Source of the DNA: Erysipelotrichaceae bacterium
GTDB lineage: Bacteria; Bacillota_I; Bacilli_A; Erysipelotrichales; Erysipelotrichaceae
Assembly: GCA_017418585.1 (NCBI GenBank)
Contig: JAFONG010000187.1
Coordinates: 1-8,013 of the forward strand
Length of the DNA stretch: 8,013 bases
Direction of reading: 5' to 3'
Notes under the pieces: generated by a model
What the model was told of the DNA's origin: nothing
Database searches by the model: none
Seen by the model: only the letters and a program-made list of their open reading frames with translations
Program-made: the position numbers and the translations under genes
Part shown: positions 1 to 6,029 of the stretch, one piece after another
How the letters are laid out: the number at the start of each line of letters is the position of its first letter
How positions within the stretch are numbered: position 1 is the stretch's first letter

Positions 1-762
1 CGGATAGAAGGAATGATCTTTCATATACAAAGGAGAATTAAAGCAGTCTTCTCTTTCTTCTTCCTTGCAGTAATAGGAAGCCATGATTCCATCGGCTGGA
101 CGCAGTCTGGAGATCAGGCTTCTTTCAAGTTCCCCTGTCTCGCCGTATCTTTCGATATCCCACGTCTTGTCATAACGGTCACTCATCGTGACACACGGGT
201 AGTAGAGGATCTGGGCCTTTATTCTGCCCGGGTGTTCTTTCTGTTTTAAGGTCTCGGCCAAGGCCAGATTGCCTCCGGCAGAATCGCCGAACAGAATGAT
301 CTTCTTTCCGTCTTGACACAGTTCATCGATGATACCGCTGATCTGTTCCACCTGATGGGGATAGACAAAATCCGGAGCGAGATCGTAGTCGATGGAATAG
401 GTGATCCTTCTGAATGTCTTGGCAATGAACTTGCAGACATAGCGGTATCTGTCGACAGCGCCTGCCCACCAGCCTCCGCCGTGAATAAAGACGACCAGTT
501 CATCGCTTTCGATTTTGGACGGTACATACTTTTCCGCTCTGCCTGTTTCGAAAAACTCCAGGCTGACATCGACATCCGTTACCTTATCGACAAAAGGGAA
601 ATCTGGATACTTGTCCCTGTATCTCTCATATCCGACGTCTCTTCCTTCAACAAGCAGGCCGGTATGGGGATACTGTTTACGGTTCCGGTAGTACTGCCCG
701 CAGATCAGATCGACGTTGGTGTTCTGATAAGTCTGTTTCGGATCAATGACAGTCTTCTTCAC
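1..762 (-). CDS. HSL-family alpha/beta hydrolase (esterase/lipase-like), 3' end cut by window edge
   Basis: Reading leftward from 762, 254 codons stay open to the window edge. The protein is probably a cytoplasmic carboxylesterase or deacetylase of the hormone-sensitive-lipase type. Seen directly: the oxyanion-hole motif HGGGW at residues 94-98 and the nucleophile elbow GDSAGGN with Ser161. The visible end, with SPLY, matches the family region just before the catalytic Asp, so the Asp and His lie beyond the edge rather than being missing. The start is GTG (762-760), which shares its first G with the TAG stop of the epimerase gene upstream. A GAGG ribosome binding site lies 7 bases before it and no better ATG is nearby. 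The one-base overlap implies translational coupling and membership of the same operon. It might remove an acyl group from the imported sugar, but that is inference. Family assignment is confident; substrate unknown. Confidence 0.9.
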   Translation of the reverse strand, partial: MKKTVIDPKQTYQNTNVDLICGQYYRNRKQYPHTGLLVEGRDVGYERYRDKYPDFPFVDKVTDVDVSLEFFETGRAEKYVPSKIESDELVVFIHGGGWWAGAVDRYRYVCKFIAKTFRRITYSIDYDLAPDFVYPHQVEQISGIIDELCQDGKKIILFGDSAGGNLALAETLKQKEHPGRIKAQILYYPCVTMSDRYDKTWDIERYGETGELERSLISRLRPADGIMASYYCKEEEREDCFNSPLYMKDHSFYP

Positions 763-1451
763 TATTCTGCCTCGTATCCGAGTTCTCTGATATAGTCCTT
801 GACCTGTCTGATGTTTTCCTTGACTGACTGGCCTGGCTTGAATGCGGTCTTGGATCCCAGGATGAAAATGCTTGCGCCGGCATCCAGCAGGCCCTTGATA
901 TCCGGGTAGTCGATGGAACCGTCAACGGCGATCTCGACATTTTCATATCCTCTTTCATCCAGCATCTTTCTTAATCTGGCGATCTTGTCGAGCATGGAAG
1001 GATGTATCGTCTTTTCTCCGGCTCTGCTGTCCTTGACGATCAGATTCACAAAGCTGACGAACGGGAAGTACTCCTCAACCATGGATAAAGGCGTACCCGG
1101 ATAAATCGATACGGCAGGCTTTCCTCCTCTGGCCAGAACCTCCTTGCATATCTGCATTCCTCCGCAGGTCGTTTCCGCATAGAAAGTCAGATAGTTGCCT
1201 TTGATGTTCGGATATACCGCATTCAGATACTCTTCCGGATATTTGGTCGTGATATGGACATCCACCGGTACGGTAAACTTCTGACTGATCATCGGAACCA
1301 TGTCCGGAGACAGTTTGGTCGTACCGTAAAGGGTATAATCCATGACATCGAAATGATAATAGGAAACGCCTGCTTCCTGCAGATCCTTGCATTCGCGTTC
1401 CATGTTGAGCAGATCGGCTCTTTCCAGCGATGGAGACAGTTTTATTTTCAT
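762..1451 (-). CDS. ribulose-phosphate 3-epimerase family protein (divergent, AlsE-like)
   Basis: This is a 229-residue TIM-barrel protein, normal for the family (about 220). Enzymes of this family epimerise C3 of ketose phosphates such as D-ribulose-5-phosphate or allulose-6-phosphate with a divalent metal. Seen: the N-terminal SPSL (6-9), HFDVMD (33-38) giving metal ligands His33 and Asp35, DVHIT with His66, the PGTPL strand-turn (118-122), and VDGS with Asp177. All four expected metal/catalytic residues are present. The odd part is the loop that normally reads PGFxGQ: here it is KDSRAGEK (140-147), so the PGF segment is lost while AG is kept. This probably changes substrate preference. The ATG at 1451 has a GAAGGGA ribosome binding site and starts 15 bases after the RmlD-like gene. 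In a PTS operon it probably acts on the imported sugar phosphate. Not clearly the housekeeping rpe. Confidence 0.88.
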   Translation of the reverse strand: MKIKLSPSLERADLLNMERECKDLQEAGVSYYHFDVMDYTLYGTTKLSPDMVPMISQKFTVPVDVHITTKYPEEYLNAVYPNIKGNYLTFYAETTCGGMQICKEVLARGGKPAVSIYPGTPLSMVEEYFPFVSFVNLIVKDSRAGEKTIHPSMLDKIARLRKMLDERGYENVEIAVDGSIDYPDIKGLLDAGASIFILGSKTAFKPGQSVKENIRQVKDYIRELGYEAE

Positions 1452-1466
1452 AACTTTCCCTTCTTT

Positions 1467-2327
1467 CTAGTTTTCTGATTTGATTTCCTTGATGCAGTCA
1501 TCCATGGCTTCCATCCATGTGCGCATCGGATGATGGAACGTATTCTCGAACAGACTCCCATCCAGAACGACGTTCTTTTCTCTCGGGGCGAATTTCACGC
1601 CCATCAGACACGGTTTTGTCGCATCATCGCCATATCCCATCTTGTGGGCGATATAGCTGAAGTATTCGTAACGGGATGCGGCTGTAGTATTGCACAGATG
1701 ATAGGTTCCGTACTTGTCCGATTCCAGCACTTCTTCCAAGGCATTGGCGATATCGACGACATAGGTCGGATTGGAAATCTGGTCGGTCGTATACAGAAGT
1801 CCTCTTTCTCCCGCTTCCAGCCTGCTCAGCATCTTGAGGATCGGATTTCTGTCCTTTCCTCCATGTGCACCGAACAGCAGCGGCACTCTGATGATAAAAC
1901 TTTTCGGATTGAAGTATCTTACAAGTTCTTCCGCCTTCAGCTTGGTATTTCCGTAGGTATTCACCGGAGCGACAGGATCATCTTCCTTGTAAGGCTTATC
2001 GGTATTTCCGTCAAAGACGCCGCCCGTACTGATATGGATCATCGGGATTCCCATGTTTCCGGTTACCAGAGCGATATTCGCCGGTACGATCGTATTCAGT
2101 GCATAGGCTCCCACAGGATCTCTTTGCGCATCGTCGACATCCTTGATTCCGGCAATATGGATATAGCAGTCAGGCTTTTCCGATTCGATCTTCTCTCTTA
2201 AAGCCGTAAAGTCATTCAGATCCAGATCCCTGCGGCCGTTGATCACGAAAGTATCGTGATGCGCCGAAAGGATCTTCGCGACATCATAACCCAGCAGGCC
2301 GTTGCCGCCATCCAGCATGATTTTCAT
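1467..2327 (-). CDS. RmlD-like NAD(P)-dependent sugar reductase (extended SDR)
   Basis: This 286-residue protein resembles dTDP-4-dehydrorhamnose reductase and the RmlD-like substrate-binding proteins. Seen: a Rossmann dinucleotide motif GGNGLLG (7-13), the LDLND...KPDCYIHIAGIKDVDDAQ region matching the usual LD-TD...PDVVINAAAYTxVDxAE, HISTGGVFDG with Ser100/Thr101, and the YxxxK active-site pair Tyr125/Lys129. RVPLLFG and NPTYVVDIANAL follow in family order. The start at 2327 puts the Rossmann strand at the N terminus (MKIMLDGGNG), as in the family, and leaves a 4-base gap after the previous stop. A longer ATG start at 2354 would overlap that gene and add nine unneeded residues. The ribosome binding site is a weak GGGG. 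No other rhamnose-pathway gene (RmlA, B, C) is nearby, so it more probably reduces or binds a catabolic intermediate. Substrate unknown. Confidence 0.86.
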   Translation of the reverse strand: MKIMLDGGNGLLGYDVAKILSAHHDTFVINGRRDLDLNDFTALREKIESEKPDCYIHIAGIKDVDDAQRDPVGAYALNTIVPANIALVTGNMGIPMIHISTGGVFDGNTDKPYKEDDPVAPVNTYGNTKLKAEELVRYFNPKSFIIRVPLLFGAHGGKDRNPILKMLSRLEAGERGLLYTTDQISNPTYVVDIANALEEVLESDKYGTYHLCNTTAASRYEYFSYIAHKMGYGDDATKPCLMGVKFAPREKNVVLDGSLFENTFHHPMRTWMEAMDDCIKEIKSEN

Positions 2328-2331
2328 CGTT

Positions 2332-2994
2332 TTACCCCAGTCTGCTTTCCGCAAACATGACTACAGAAGTGATGATCAGAGATGCAGGAATGCCCAGCAG
2401 TCCAAACAGCAGGGAACTTTTTACGTTCCAGTAACGGATGTATCCCAGCAGACAGAACGATCCGACCAGCAGGATCGCCGTTACGACGATCATTTTCCTG
2501 AATATGTCTGTCCTTAGTTTTCTTTTTATTTCTTCGGTTTTTGCCGATTCTTCTTCCTGCGTCTTAAGGTAGAGCAGTTCCTTTGTATAACCAAGACTGA
2601 AGCAGTTTTCCGCATACATTCTTTCGGTAAACAGATGTACCGCTTCCGGAATGTTTTCGGAATAGTCCGTATAAATCTTGATCGCTTTCCTGATGATCTC
2701 GAACAGAGCCCAGCAGGTGGCGATGATATCCAGCATCAGCAGTTCTTTCCCGATAGCCGCATTTCTCTCGCGGTATCTCAGACAGCACAGGGCGAACAGA
2801 AACCACACATCCGCCACAAGAAGCCAGTTGCCTCCCTTGAGAATGGAGATGTTGGAAATGTTCATGCCGGATGTCACGATGGCGGAAGCCGCCTTCTTGT
2901 CCAGACCCGTGGTCTTTACGTTCTTCTCCTTACTTTCGGAGAAGTTCTCATAGGCGTCTTTCCATGGACTGTTTCTTTTCTCTTTCTTTGCCAT
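2332..2994 (-). CDS. hypothetical membrane protein, about four TM segments
   Basis: I do not recognise this 220-residue protein. It has a charged, lysine-rich N terminus (1-45) followed by hydrophobic stretches at about 55-73, 86-101 (weaker, may be amphipathic), 167-186 and 193-214. A polar central part at 105-165 contains a Glu/Lys-rich run around 145-162 that could be helical. There is no signal peptide and no catalytic motif that I can see. The ATG at 2994 has a strong AGGAGA ribosome binding site four bases away, and the TAG stop of the gene before overlaps that site, so it is translated within the operon. The membrane location beside a PTS permease and an MBL-fold protein suggests an accessory role in transport or sensing, but that is a guess. 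The reading frame, start and operon position are well supported; the function is not. Confidence 0.8.
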   Translation of the reverse strand: MAKKEKRNSPWKDAYENFSESKEKNVKTTGLDKKAASAIVTSGMNISNISILKGGNWLLVADVWFLFALCCLRYRERNAAIGKELLMLDIIATCWALFEIIRKAIKIYTDYSENIPEAVHLFTERMYAENCFSLGYTKELLYLKTQEEESAKTEEIKRKLRTDIFRKMIVVTAILLVGSFCLLGYIRYWNVKSSLLFGLLGIPASLIITSVVMFAESRLG

Positions 2995-3002
2995 AGCATC
3001 TC

Positions 3003-3725
3003 CTAAAACGTATAATCCGGCGTCATCCTGATCTTGTCCCGGTACGGTTCGGATATAGGATCCTGCAGCAGGAAGCTGATGATCTTTCTGTCATCCTTGA
3101 AATGGATCGGATAGACTTCCCTGACATTGCATTTTCTCATGAAATAGTCGAAGCCTTTCGCATACATCTCTTCCTGTGAAGGATTGAGAATCAGGAAAGC
3201 CGCATCGATCGGCGTATCTGCGATCTTGTTGACTTCCTTATGGTAGTCTCTTACCGCTTCGGCTATCTTCTCTTCCTTCATGTTCGGCCACGACCATTCG
3301 TTGAGATGACCCGCATGGAAAACCGTCTCCTTGCCGACCTTCACCAGAAAGGCGCATCCGCGGTTGCCGTCGCAGGTATCCAGAGTCTTGATGGTCAGAC
3401 CGTGATACTTGTAGGTCTGATCCGGATCGGTGAACAGGATCTTTTTCAGCGTTTCCTTTTCAATGATGTGATTGTAGAAGAAACGGAAACGGAACTTCTT
3501 GTTTTTGATGTTGTCATTGGCTACGACATAATAGACGTTGTCGTTTTTCGCACCCCAGTGGAAGATGTCCTGATTGTAGTTGTCCGCAATCGAGCCGGAT
3601 ATGAAAACAAACAACGGCTTATCCTTGCTGATCCTGGGCATTTTCCCCTGCGAGTAATTGAATATCAAAGAAGCATTCTCGGTTTCTACCAGAACGCCAT
3701 CCTGATATATATATGTTACCTTCAT
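3003..3725 (-). CDS. UlaG-like metallo-beta-lactamase-fold protein lacking the metal-binding motif (probable pseudoenzyme)
   Basis: This 240-residue protein follows the layout of the small MBL-fold hydrolases common in Bacillota (UlaG/L-ascorbate-6-phosphate lactonase-like). The N terminus TYIYQDGVLVETENASLIF corresponds to the usual YxYHSGFxVE...LLIFD. The VFISGSIADNYNQDIF segment (40-55) sits where the family has V(F)SHxHxDHFNPxIF: the three His positions are Gly44, Ile46 and Asn49, with only Asp48 kept. FHAGHLNEWSW (136-146) matches FHAGDLNxWxW but Asp is His140. VYPIHF (His208) is intact. The protein is full length with no frameshift, so loss of the metal site looks selective rather than decay. 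It starts 8 bases after EIIA with a poor ribosome binding site, suggesting coupled translation. Inferred role: a regulatory or ligand-binding protein for the sugar, rather than a lactonase. The fold call rests on motif order, not on a search. Confidence 0.8.
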   Translation of the reverse strand: MKVTYIYQDGVLVETENASLIFNYSQGKMPRISKDKPLFVFISGSIADNYNQDIFHWGAKNDNVYYVVANDNIKNKKFRFRFFYNHIIEKETLKKILFTDPDQTYKYHGLTIKTLDTCDGNRGCAFLVKVGKETVFHAGHLNEWSWPNMKEEKIAEAVRDYHKEVNKIADTPIDAAFLILNPSQEEMYAKGFDYFMRKCNVREVYPIHFKDDRKIISFLLQDPISEPYRDKIRMTPDYTF

Positions 3726-3733
3726 CGTTCTGA

Positions 3734-4183
3734 TTAGATTTCTGCTTCTGTAAACAGGTTGTAGAGATCGTCTACGCTTTCAGGATTCAATGCTCTGTTT
3801 AATGTTTCATCGTCACCTAAGACGATAGCGACCTGCTGAATGGCCTGCATGTGCGATTCACCGTCGGCGGCAGCCAGCGTGATCATCAGATTGACATCCT
3901 CATCTTTTCCTTCAAAACGGAAAGGTTCTTTGACATAAGTAATAGACAGCTGCGTCTCATTGACGCCCTTGTCTGAGCTTGCGTGCAGCAGCGCTACACC
4001 CGGACACAGTACGAAGTAGGCATTGTGTTCAATGGCGCTCTCAATGATCGCTTCAGTATAGCGAGGCTCGATATAGCCCTGTTCAACCAGTTTTCTGGTA
4101 GCGACCTCAACGGCATCTCTCCAGTCCTTGACTGAATCGATGATTTCGACGTTTTCATACTTTAACAGATCTTTTAATTCCAT
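3734..4183 (-). CDS. PTS sugar transporter subunit IIA (fructose/mannitol/ascorbate-type EIIA)
   Basis: This 149-residue cytoplasmic EIIA takes phosphate from HPr and passes it to EIIB. Seen: the phosphorylation-site motif PGVALLHA with His67, preceded by the conserved EHNAYFVL (52-59), and a second conserved His at 111 in ESHMQAIQQ. The usual motif reads APGIALPHA, so Pro is replaced by Leu next to the active His and the pocket is slightly unusual. Length and order fit the PTS_EIIA_2 family, closest by eye to the UlaC type. The ATG at 4183 has a near-perfect AGGAGGAG ribosome binding site three bases before it. The gene is separated from EIIB by a 71-base gap containing a terminator-like hairpin, so its expression may be set apart from EIIC and EIIB. 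The MBL-like gene follows after 8 bases. Confidence 0.93.
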   Translation of the reverse strand: MELKDLLKYENVEIIDSVKDWRDAVEVATRKLVEQGYIEPRYTEAIIESAIEHNAYFVLCPGVALLHASSDKGVNETQLSITYVKEPFRFEGKDEDVNLMITLAAADGESHMQAIQQVAIVLGDDETLNRALNPESVDDLYNLFTEAEI

Positions 4184-4186
4184 ATA

Positions 4187-4194
4187 CTCCTCCT
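4187..4194 (-). promoter_or_regulatory. ribosome binding site of EIIA, abutting the hairpin U tract
   Basis: AGGAGGAG on the minus strand lies three bases before the EIIA ATG and decides that start. It directly follows the seven-U tract of the hairpin. The 3' arm of that hairpin contains TCCTCTT (4208-4214), which can pair with AGGAGGA of this site (seven pairs, one of them G-U). The site could therefore be exposed or hidden depending on which partner the arm takes. Confidence 0.75.
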
Positions 4195-4234
4195 AAAAAA
4201 ATATGGGAAGAGGATATAATGATCCTCCTCCCAT
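4195..4234 (-). terminator. intrinsic terminator-like hairpin between EIIB and EIIA
   Basis: On the minus strand, ATGGGAGGAGGAT (4234-4222), a six-base loop, and ATCCTCTTCCCAT (4215-4203) form a 13-bp stem, followed by A and seven T residues (4201-4195). The single imperfect position is a G-U pair in the minus-strand RNA but an A-C mismatch in the plus-strand RNA, which supports function in the operon direction. It lies 20 bases after the EIIB stop and inside the operon, before EIIA. It may cause partial termination, giving more EIIC/EIIB transcript than downstream transcript, or act as an attenuator or a 3' stabiliser after processing. Confidence 0.82.
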
Positions 4235-4254
4235 CTTTTTGTTTAATACTACTG

Positions 4255-4551
4255 TTATTCTTCGTCAGGGTTTTCTTCGAAGTATTTTTCAAGTACTTCT
4301 CTGATCTCATTCTTGTTGACGAGATTATGAATAGCTACACATGGTCCGAAGACTTTTACCTGTTCATAGATATCGCCGCCGGCAATATAGAGATCCGCCT
4401 GACCGGCTGTGGTATCACCGATAGAAGTATGTCCTACACGGATATCACCTTTGCCCATGGCCTCAAGCACTTTTTCAACGTTCATTCCTAAAATAAGGGA
4501 TGAACCTAAACCTGCCTGACACACACAAAGAATTTTTTTTACTTTTCCCAT
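4255..4551 (-). CDS. PTS sugar transporter subunit IIB (ascorbate/lactose-type EIIB)
   Basis: This 98-residue cytoplasmic phosphocarrier takes phosphate from EIIA on a cysteine and gives it to the sugar bound in EIIC. Seen: an N-terminal beta strand KKILCVCQAGLGSS (5-18), the P-loop-like motif of the family, with Cys11 aligned to the phosphorylated Cys (UlaB-type C-G-x-G-x-G-S-S); Gly is replaced by Gln12. Cys9 is a second nearby cysteine. The remaining part (GQADLYIAGGDIYEQV) fits the Rossmann-like PTS_IIB fold and the length is typical. The ATG at 4551 has an AAAGGAAAG ribosome binding site and lies 21 bases after EIIC. The stop is followed 20 bases later by the intra-operon hairpin. Homology to UlaB supports a sugar-acid type substrate but does not prove ascorbate. 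Confidence 0.93.
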   Translation of the reverse strand: MGKVKKILCVCQAGLGSSLILGMNVEKVLEAMGKGDIRVGHTSIGDTTAGQADLYIAGGDIYEQVKVFGPCVAIHNLVNKNEIREVLEKYFEENPDEE

Positions 4552-4572
4552 ATTCTTTCCTTTAAGAAAGTA

Positions 4573-5940
4573 TTAGGCGTTTTTCTTCTTTCCTAATACG
4601 CCGATAACAACGACGACTACGAACAGAGCGATAACACAGTAGAACATGTTAGGGCCTAAGAGTTTACCCAGCTGATACAGAGGGATAGAAACTAATGCAG
4701 CATCGGAGTTACCGAATGTAATACCTTCGATTACAACTGAACCGTATTTGATCAGTAAAGCTGGAACGAAGTGTGATACGAAGCCAACGAGAGCTGCAGC
4801 CAGGATAGCACCACGTCTGCCGCCTGTAGCGTTAGCAACACATCCGTAAGTAGCGCCAAGGTAGAAGGAACCGATCAGAGAAGGCAGTACGACTGGGAAA
4901 GTCGGATCTGCTCTGTTGATAGCGATGTTAACTACGAAGGCAACCAGATAAGCCAATGTACATACGAAGAAGCTTACGAGGACACCAGTTGGATAGTAAG
5001 GGAATACTACCGGGATATCCAGACCAGCAACTGCGTTTGGAACCAGTTTCTCTGACAGACCCTGGAAAGAAGGAGTGATTTCACCGACAACCAGACGAAC
5101 GCCAGCCATCAGGATGAAGATACCCATTGTGAATTCCAGAGCGTAGTTGATAGAACCGATTACGAAGTTCGTGCCAGCACCGAATGCGTTGGTAACAACT
5201 TCCGGCTTAACAACTAAGCAGATGATAGAAACGATTACATAGATAGCGAACATAACCAGTGACAGAGATACGTTCCAGTCTCTTAAGAAACGCATCTTTT
5301 CTGGGATGTTCATGTCTTCTGTTGAATGAGACTTGTCGCCGAACAGTTTGCCTACGCGACCAGCGATCCAGTAGAAGAATGTGCCAGAGTGAGCGATAGA
5401 GATTTCTCTTGTCTGCGTGATTTCACATACATCTTCGTATACCAGTGAAGGCATAACAGCCATGTAAGCGCCACATACCAGACCACCGGCAACGATTACC
5501 TGCCAAGTAGGGAAGCCCATGTTGGTGAACAGGAATGCGCAGCAAGTAGCGATCCACATCATTTCATGTCCTGTTAAGAAGATGAATGAGAACTTCGTGA
5601 ATCTGGCAAGCAGCAGGTTGACGAACATAGCGATAACGATGATACCGGACAGAGCAACACCGTAAGTGTCGCCGGCAGCACCGAACGCACCTTCGTTGGA
5701 AGCAACGATACCGGTGAAGCCCATAACATCAGATGTCATAGAGTTCAGAGGTCCTAATGAATCAACGAGGAATGTTCCGGAACCGGAAATCAGCTTGTAG
5801 CCAAGAATCGTCTTGATCATCGAAGTGATGATGTCAGACCAGTCTTTCTTTCTAACAAGCATACCTGCCATGACATACAGTGACAGTAAGATAGCAGGGT
5901 TAGAAAGTAACTGAATGATAAAATCAATTACAAAATTCAT
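4573..5940 (-). CDS. PTS sugar transporter subunit IIC, UlaA/SgaT (ascorbate-type) family
   Basis: This 455-residue integral membrane permease translocates and presents the sugar for phosphorylation. It is hydrophobic throughout, with about ten to twelve helices, a short cytoplasmic start and a KKKNA tail. Compared with my memory of E. coli UlaA, several blocks match in order: FLTGHEMMW (121-129; UlaA MLTGHIMF), ISIAHSGTFFYWIAGRVGKLFG (180-201; UlaA FSIGHQQQFASWIAYKV), VRLVVGEITPSFQGLSEKLVPNAVAGLD (281-308; UlaA [28 protein letters not shown]) and ANATGGRRGA (369-378; UlaA NHFGGWRAA). The ATG at 5940 has a strong AAGGAGG site (5952-5958), eleven bases upstream. Codons are strongly biased (many GGT, GTT, GCT, ATC, AAC), unlike the flanking enzyme genes, suggesting high expression. 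It is the first gene after the regulatory gap at 5941-6052. Substrate is inferred only: ascorbate or another sugar acid or sugar. Confidence 0.95.
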   Translation of the reverse strand: MNFVIDFIIQLLSNPAILLSLYVMAGMLVRKKDWSDIITSMIKTILGYKLISGSGTFLVDSLGPLNSMTSDVMGFTGIVASNEGAFGAAGDTYGVALSGIIVIAMFVNLLLARFTKFSFIFLTGHEMMWIATCCAFLFTNMGFPTWQVIVAGGLVCGAYMAVMPSLVYEDVCEITQTREISIAHSGTFFYWIAGRVGKLFGDKSHSTEDMNIPEKMRFLRDWNVSLSLVMFAIYVIVSIICLVVKPEVVTNAFGAGTNFVIGSINYALEFTMGIFILMAGVRLVVGEITPSFQGLSEKLVPNAVAGLDIPVVFPYYPTGVLVSFFVCTLAYLVAFVVNIAINRADPTFPVVLPSLIGSFYLGATYGCVANATGGRRGAILAAALVGFVSHFVPALLIKYGSVVIEGITFGNSDAALVSIPLYQLGKLLGPNMFYCVIALFVVVVVIGVLGKKKNA

Positions 5941-5978
5941 AAATATTTCTTCCTCCTTAAATTAAAAAACTATTTATG

Positions 5979-5991
5979 ACAATTTAATTGT
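5979..5991. repeat. 13-bp perfect palindrome overlapping the -10, possible operator
   Basis: ACAATT-T-AATTGT is a perfect inverted repeat (6+1+6) that overlaps the proposed -10 hexamer and the expected transcription start of the PTS operon. A repressor bound here would block the promoter. The repeat is AT-rich and short, so a chance match is possible. No regulator gene is visible in the window to pair with it. Confidence 0.4.
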
Positions 5992-6015
5992 AGAATCATA
6001 AGATACAAAATGCAA
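5987..6015 (-). promoter_or_regulatory. probable sigma-A promoter of the PTS operon
   Basis: On the minus strand, TTGCAT (6015-6010) and TACAAT (5992-5987) are separated by exactly 17 bases. The -10 matches the consensus at five of six positions; the -35 matches only TTG, so the promoter would be weak or need an activator. The expected start, about 5980, leaves a leader of about 40 bases with the strong EIIC ribosome binding site. TATGAT a few bases upstream is an alternative -10 with a poorer -35. Confidence 0.6.
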
Positions 6016-6024
6016 GCGTTTACA
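6011..6024 (-). promoter_or_regulatory. cre box (CcpA catabolite-repression site)
   Basis: TGTAAACGCTTGCA on the minus strand fits the relaxed Bacillota cre consensus (TGNAANCGNWNNCW) at all positions and the stricter form (TGWAANCGNTNWCA) at all but one. It overlaps the -35 hexamer, where CcpA with phospho-HPr would block RNA polymerase when a preferred sugar is present. This is what is expected for a PTS operon for a secondary carbon source. Confidence 0.8.
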
Positions 6025-6029
6025 CCAAA

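Noticed and set aside
246..575. Minus-strand open frame of 109 codons in another frame
   Set aside because: It overlaps the hydrolase on the same strand in a different phase and lacks any motif; the real frame runs from 762 to the edge.
313..795. Plus-strand open frame (160 codons) opposite the HSL-type hydrolase
   Set aside because: The minus strand carries HGGGW and GDSAGG in an uninterrupted frame; the plus-strand frame is a by-product of that codon pattern.
1530..2201. Long plus-strand open frame (223 codons) opposite the RmlD-like gene
   Set aside because: It is antisense to a gene with a full set of family motifs, its translation shows no recognisable pattern, and no ribosome binding site or separate promoter is apparent.
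2328..2354. Longer start (ATG at 2354) for the RmlD-like gene
   Set aside because: It would overlap the previous gene and add nine residues before the Rossmann strand, which in this family begins at the N terminus.
3003..3725. Calling the MBL-fold protein an active L-ascorbate-6-phosphate lactonase (UlaG)
   Set aside because: The metal ligands needed for the reaction are replaced, so naming it UlaG would overstate what the sequence supports.
3240..3737. Plus-strand open frame (165 codons) opposite the MBL-like gene
   Set aside because: No motif and no start signals; the minus-strand frame fits tightly between EIIA and the membrane protein.
4203..4240. The EIIB-EIIA hairpin as a plus-strand terminator
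   Set aside because: A short T run follows on the plus strand too, but there is no plus-strand gene to end and one stem position is an A-C mismatch in that direction.
4552..4572. Small hairpin CTTTC...GAAAG between EIIC and EIIB
   Set aside because: Only five AT-rich pairs around the EIIB ribosome binding site; too weak to claim as a terminator or switch.
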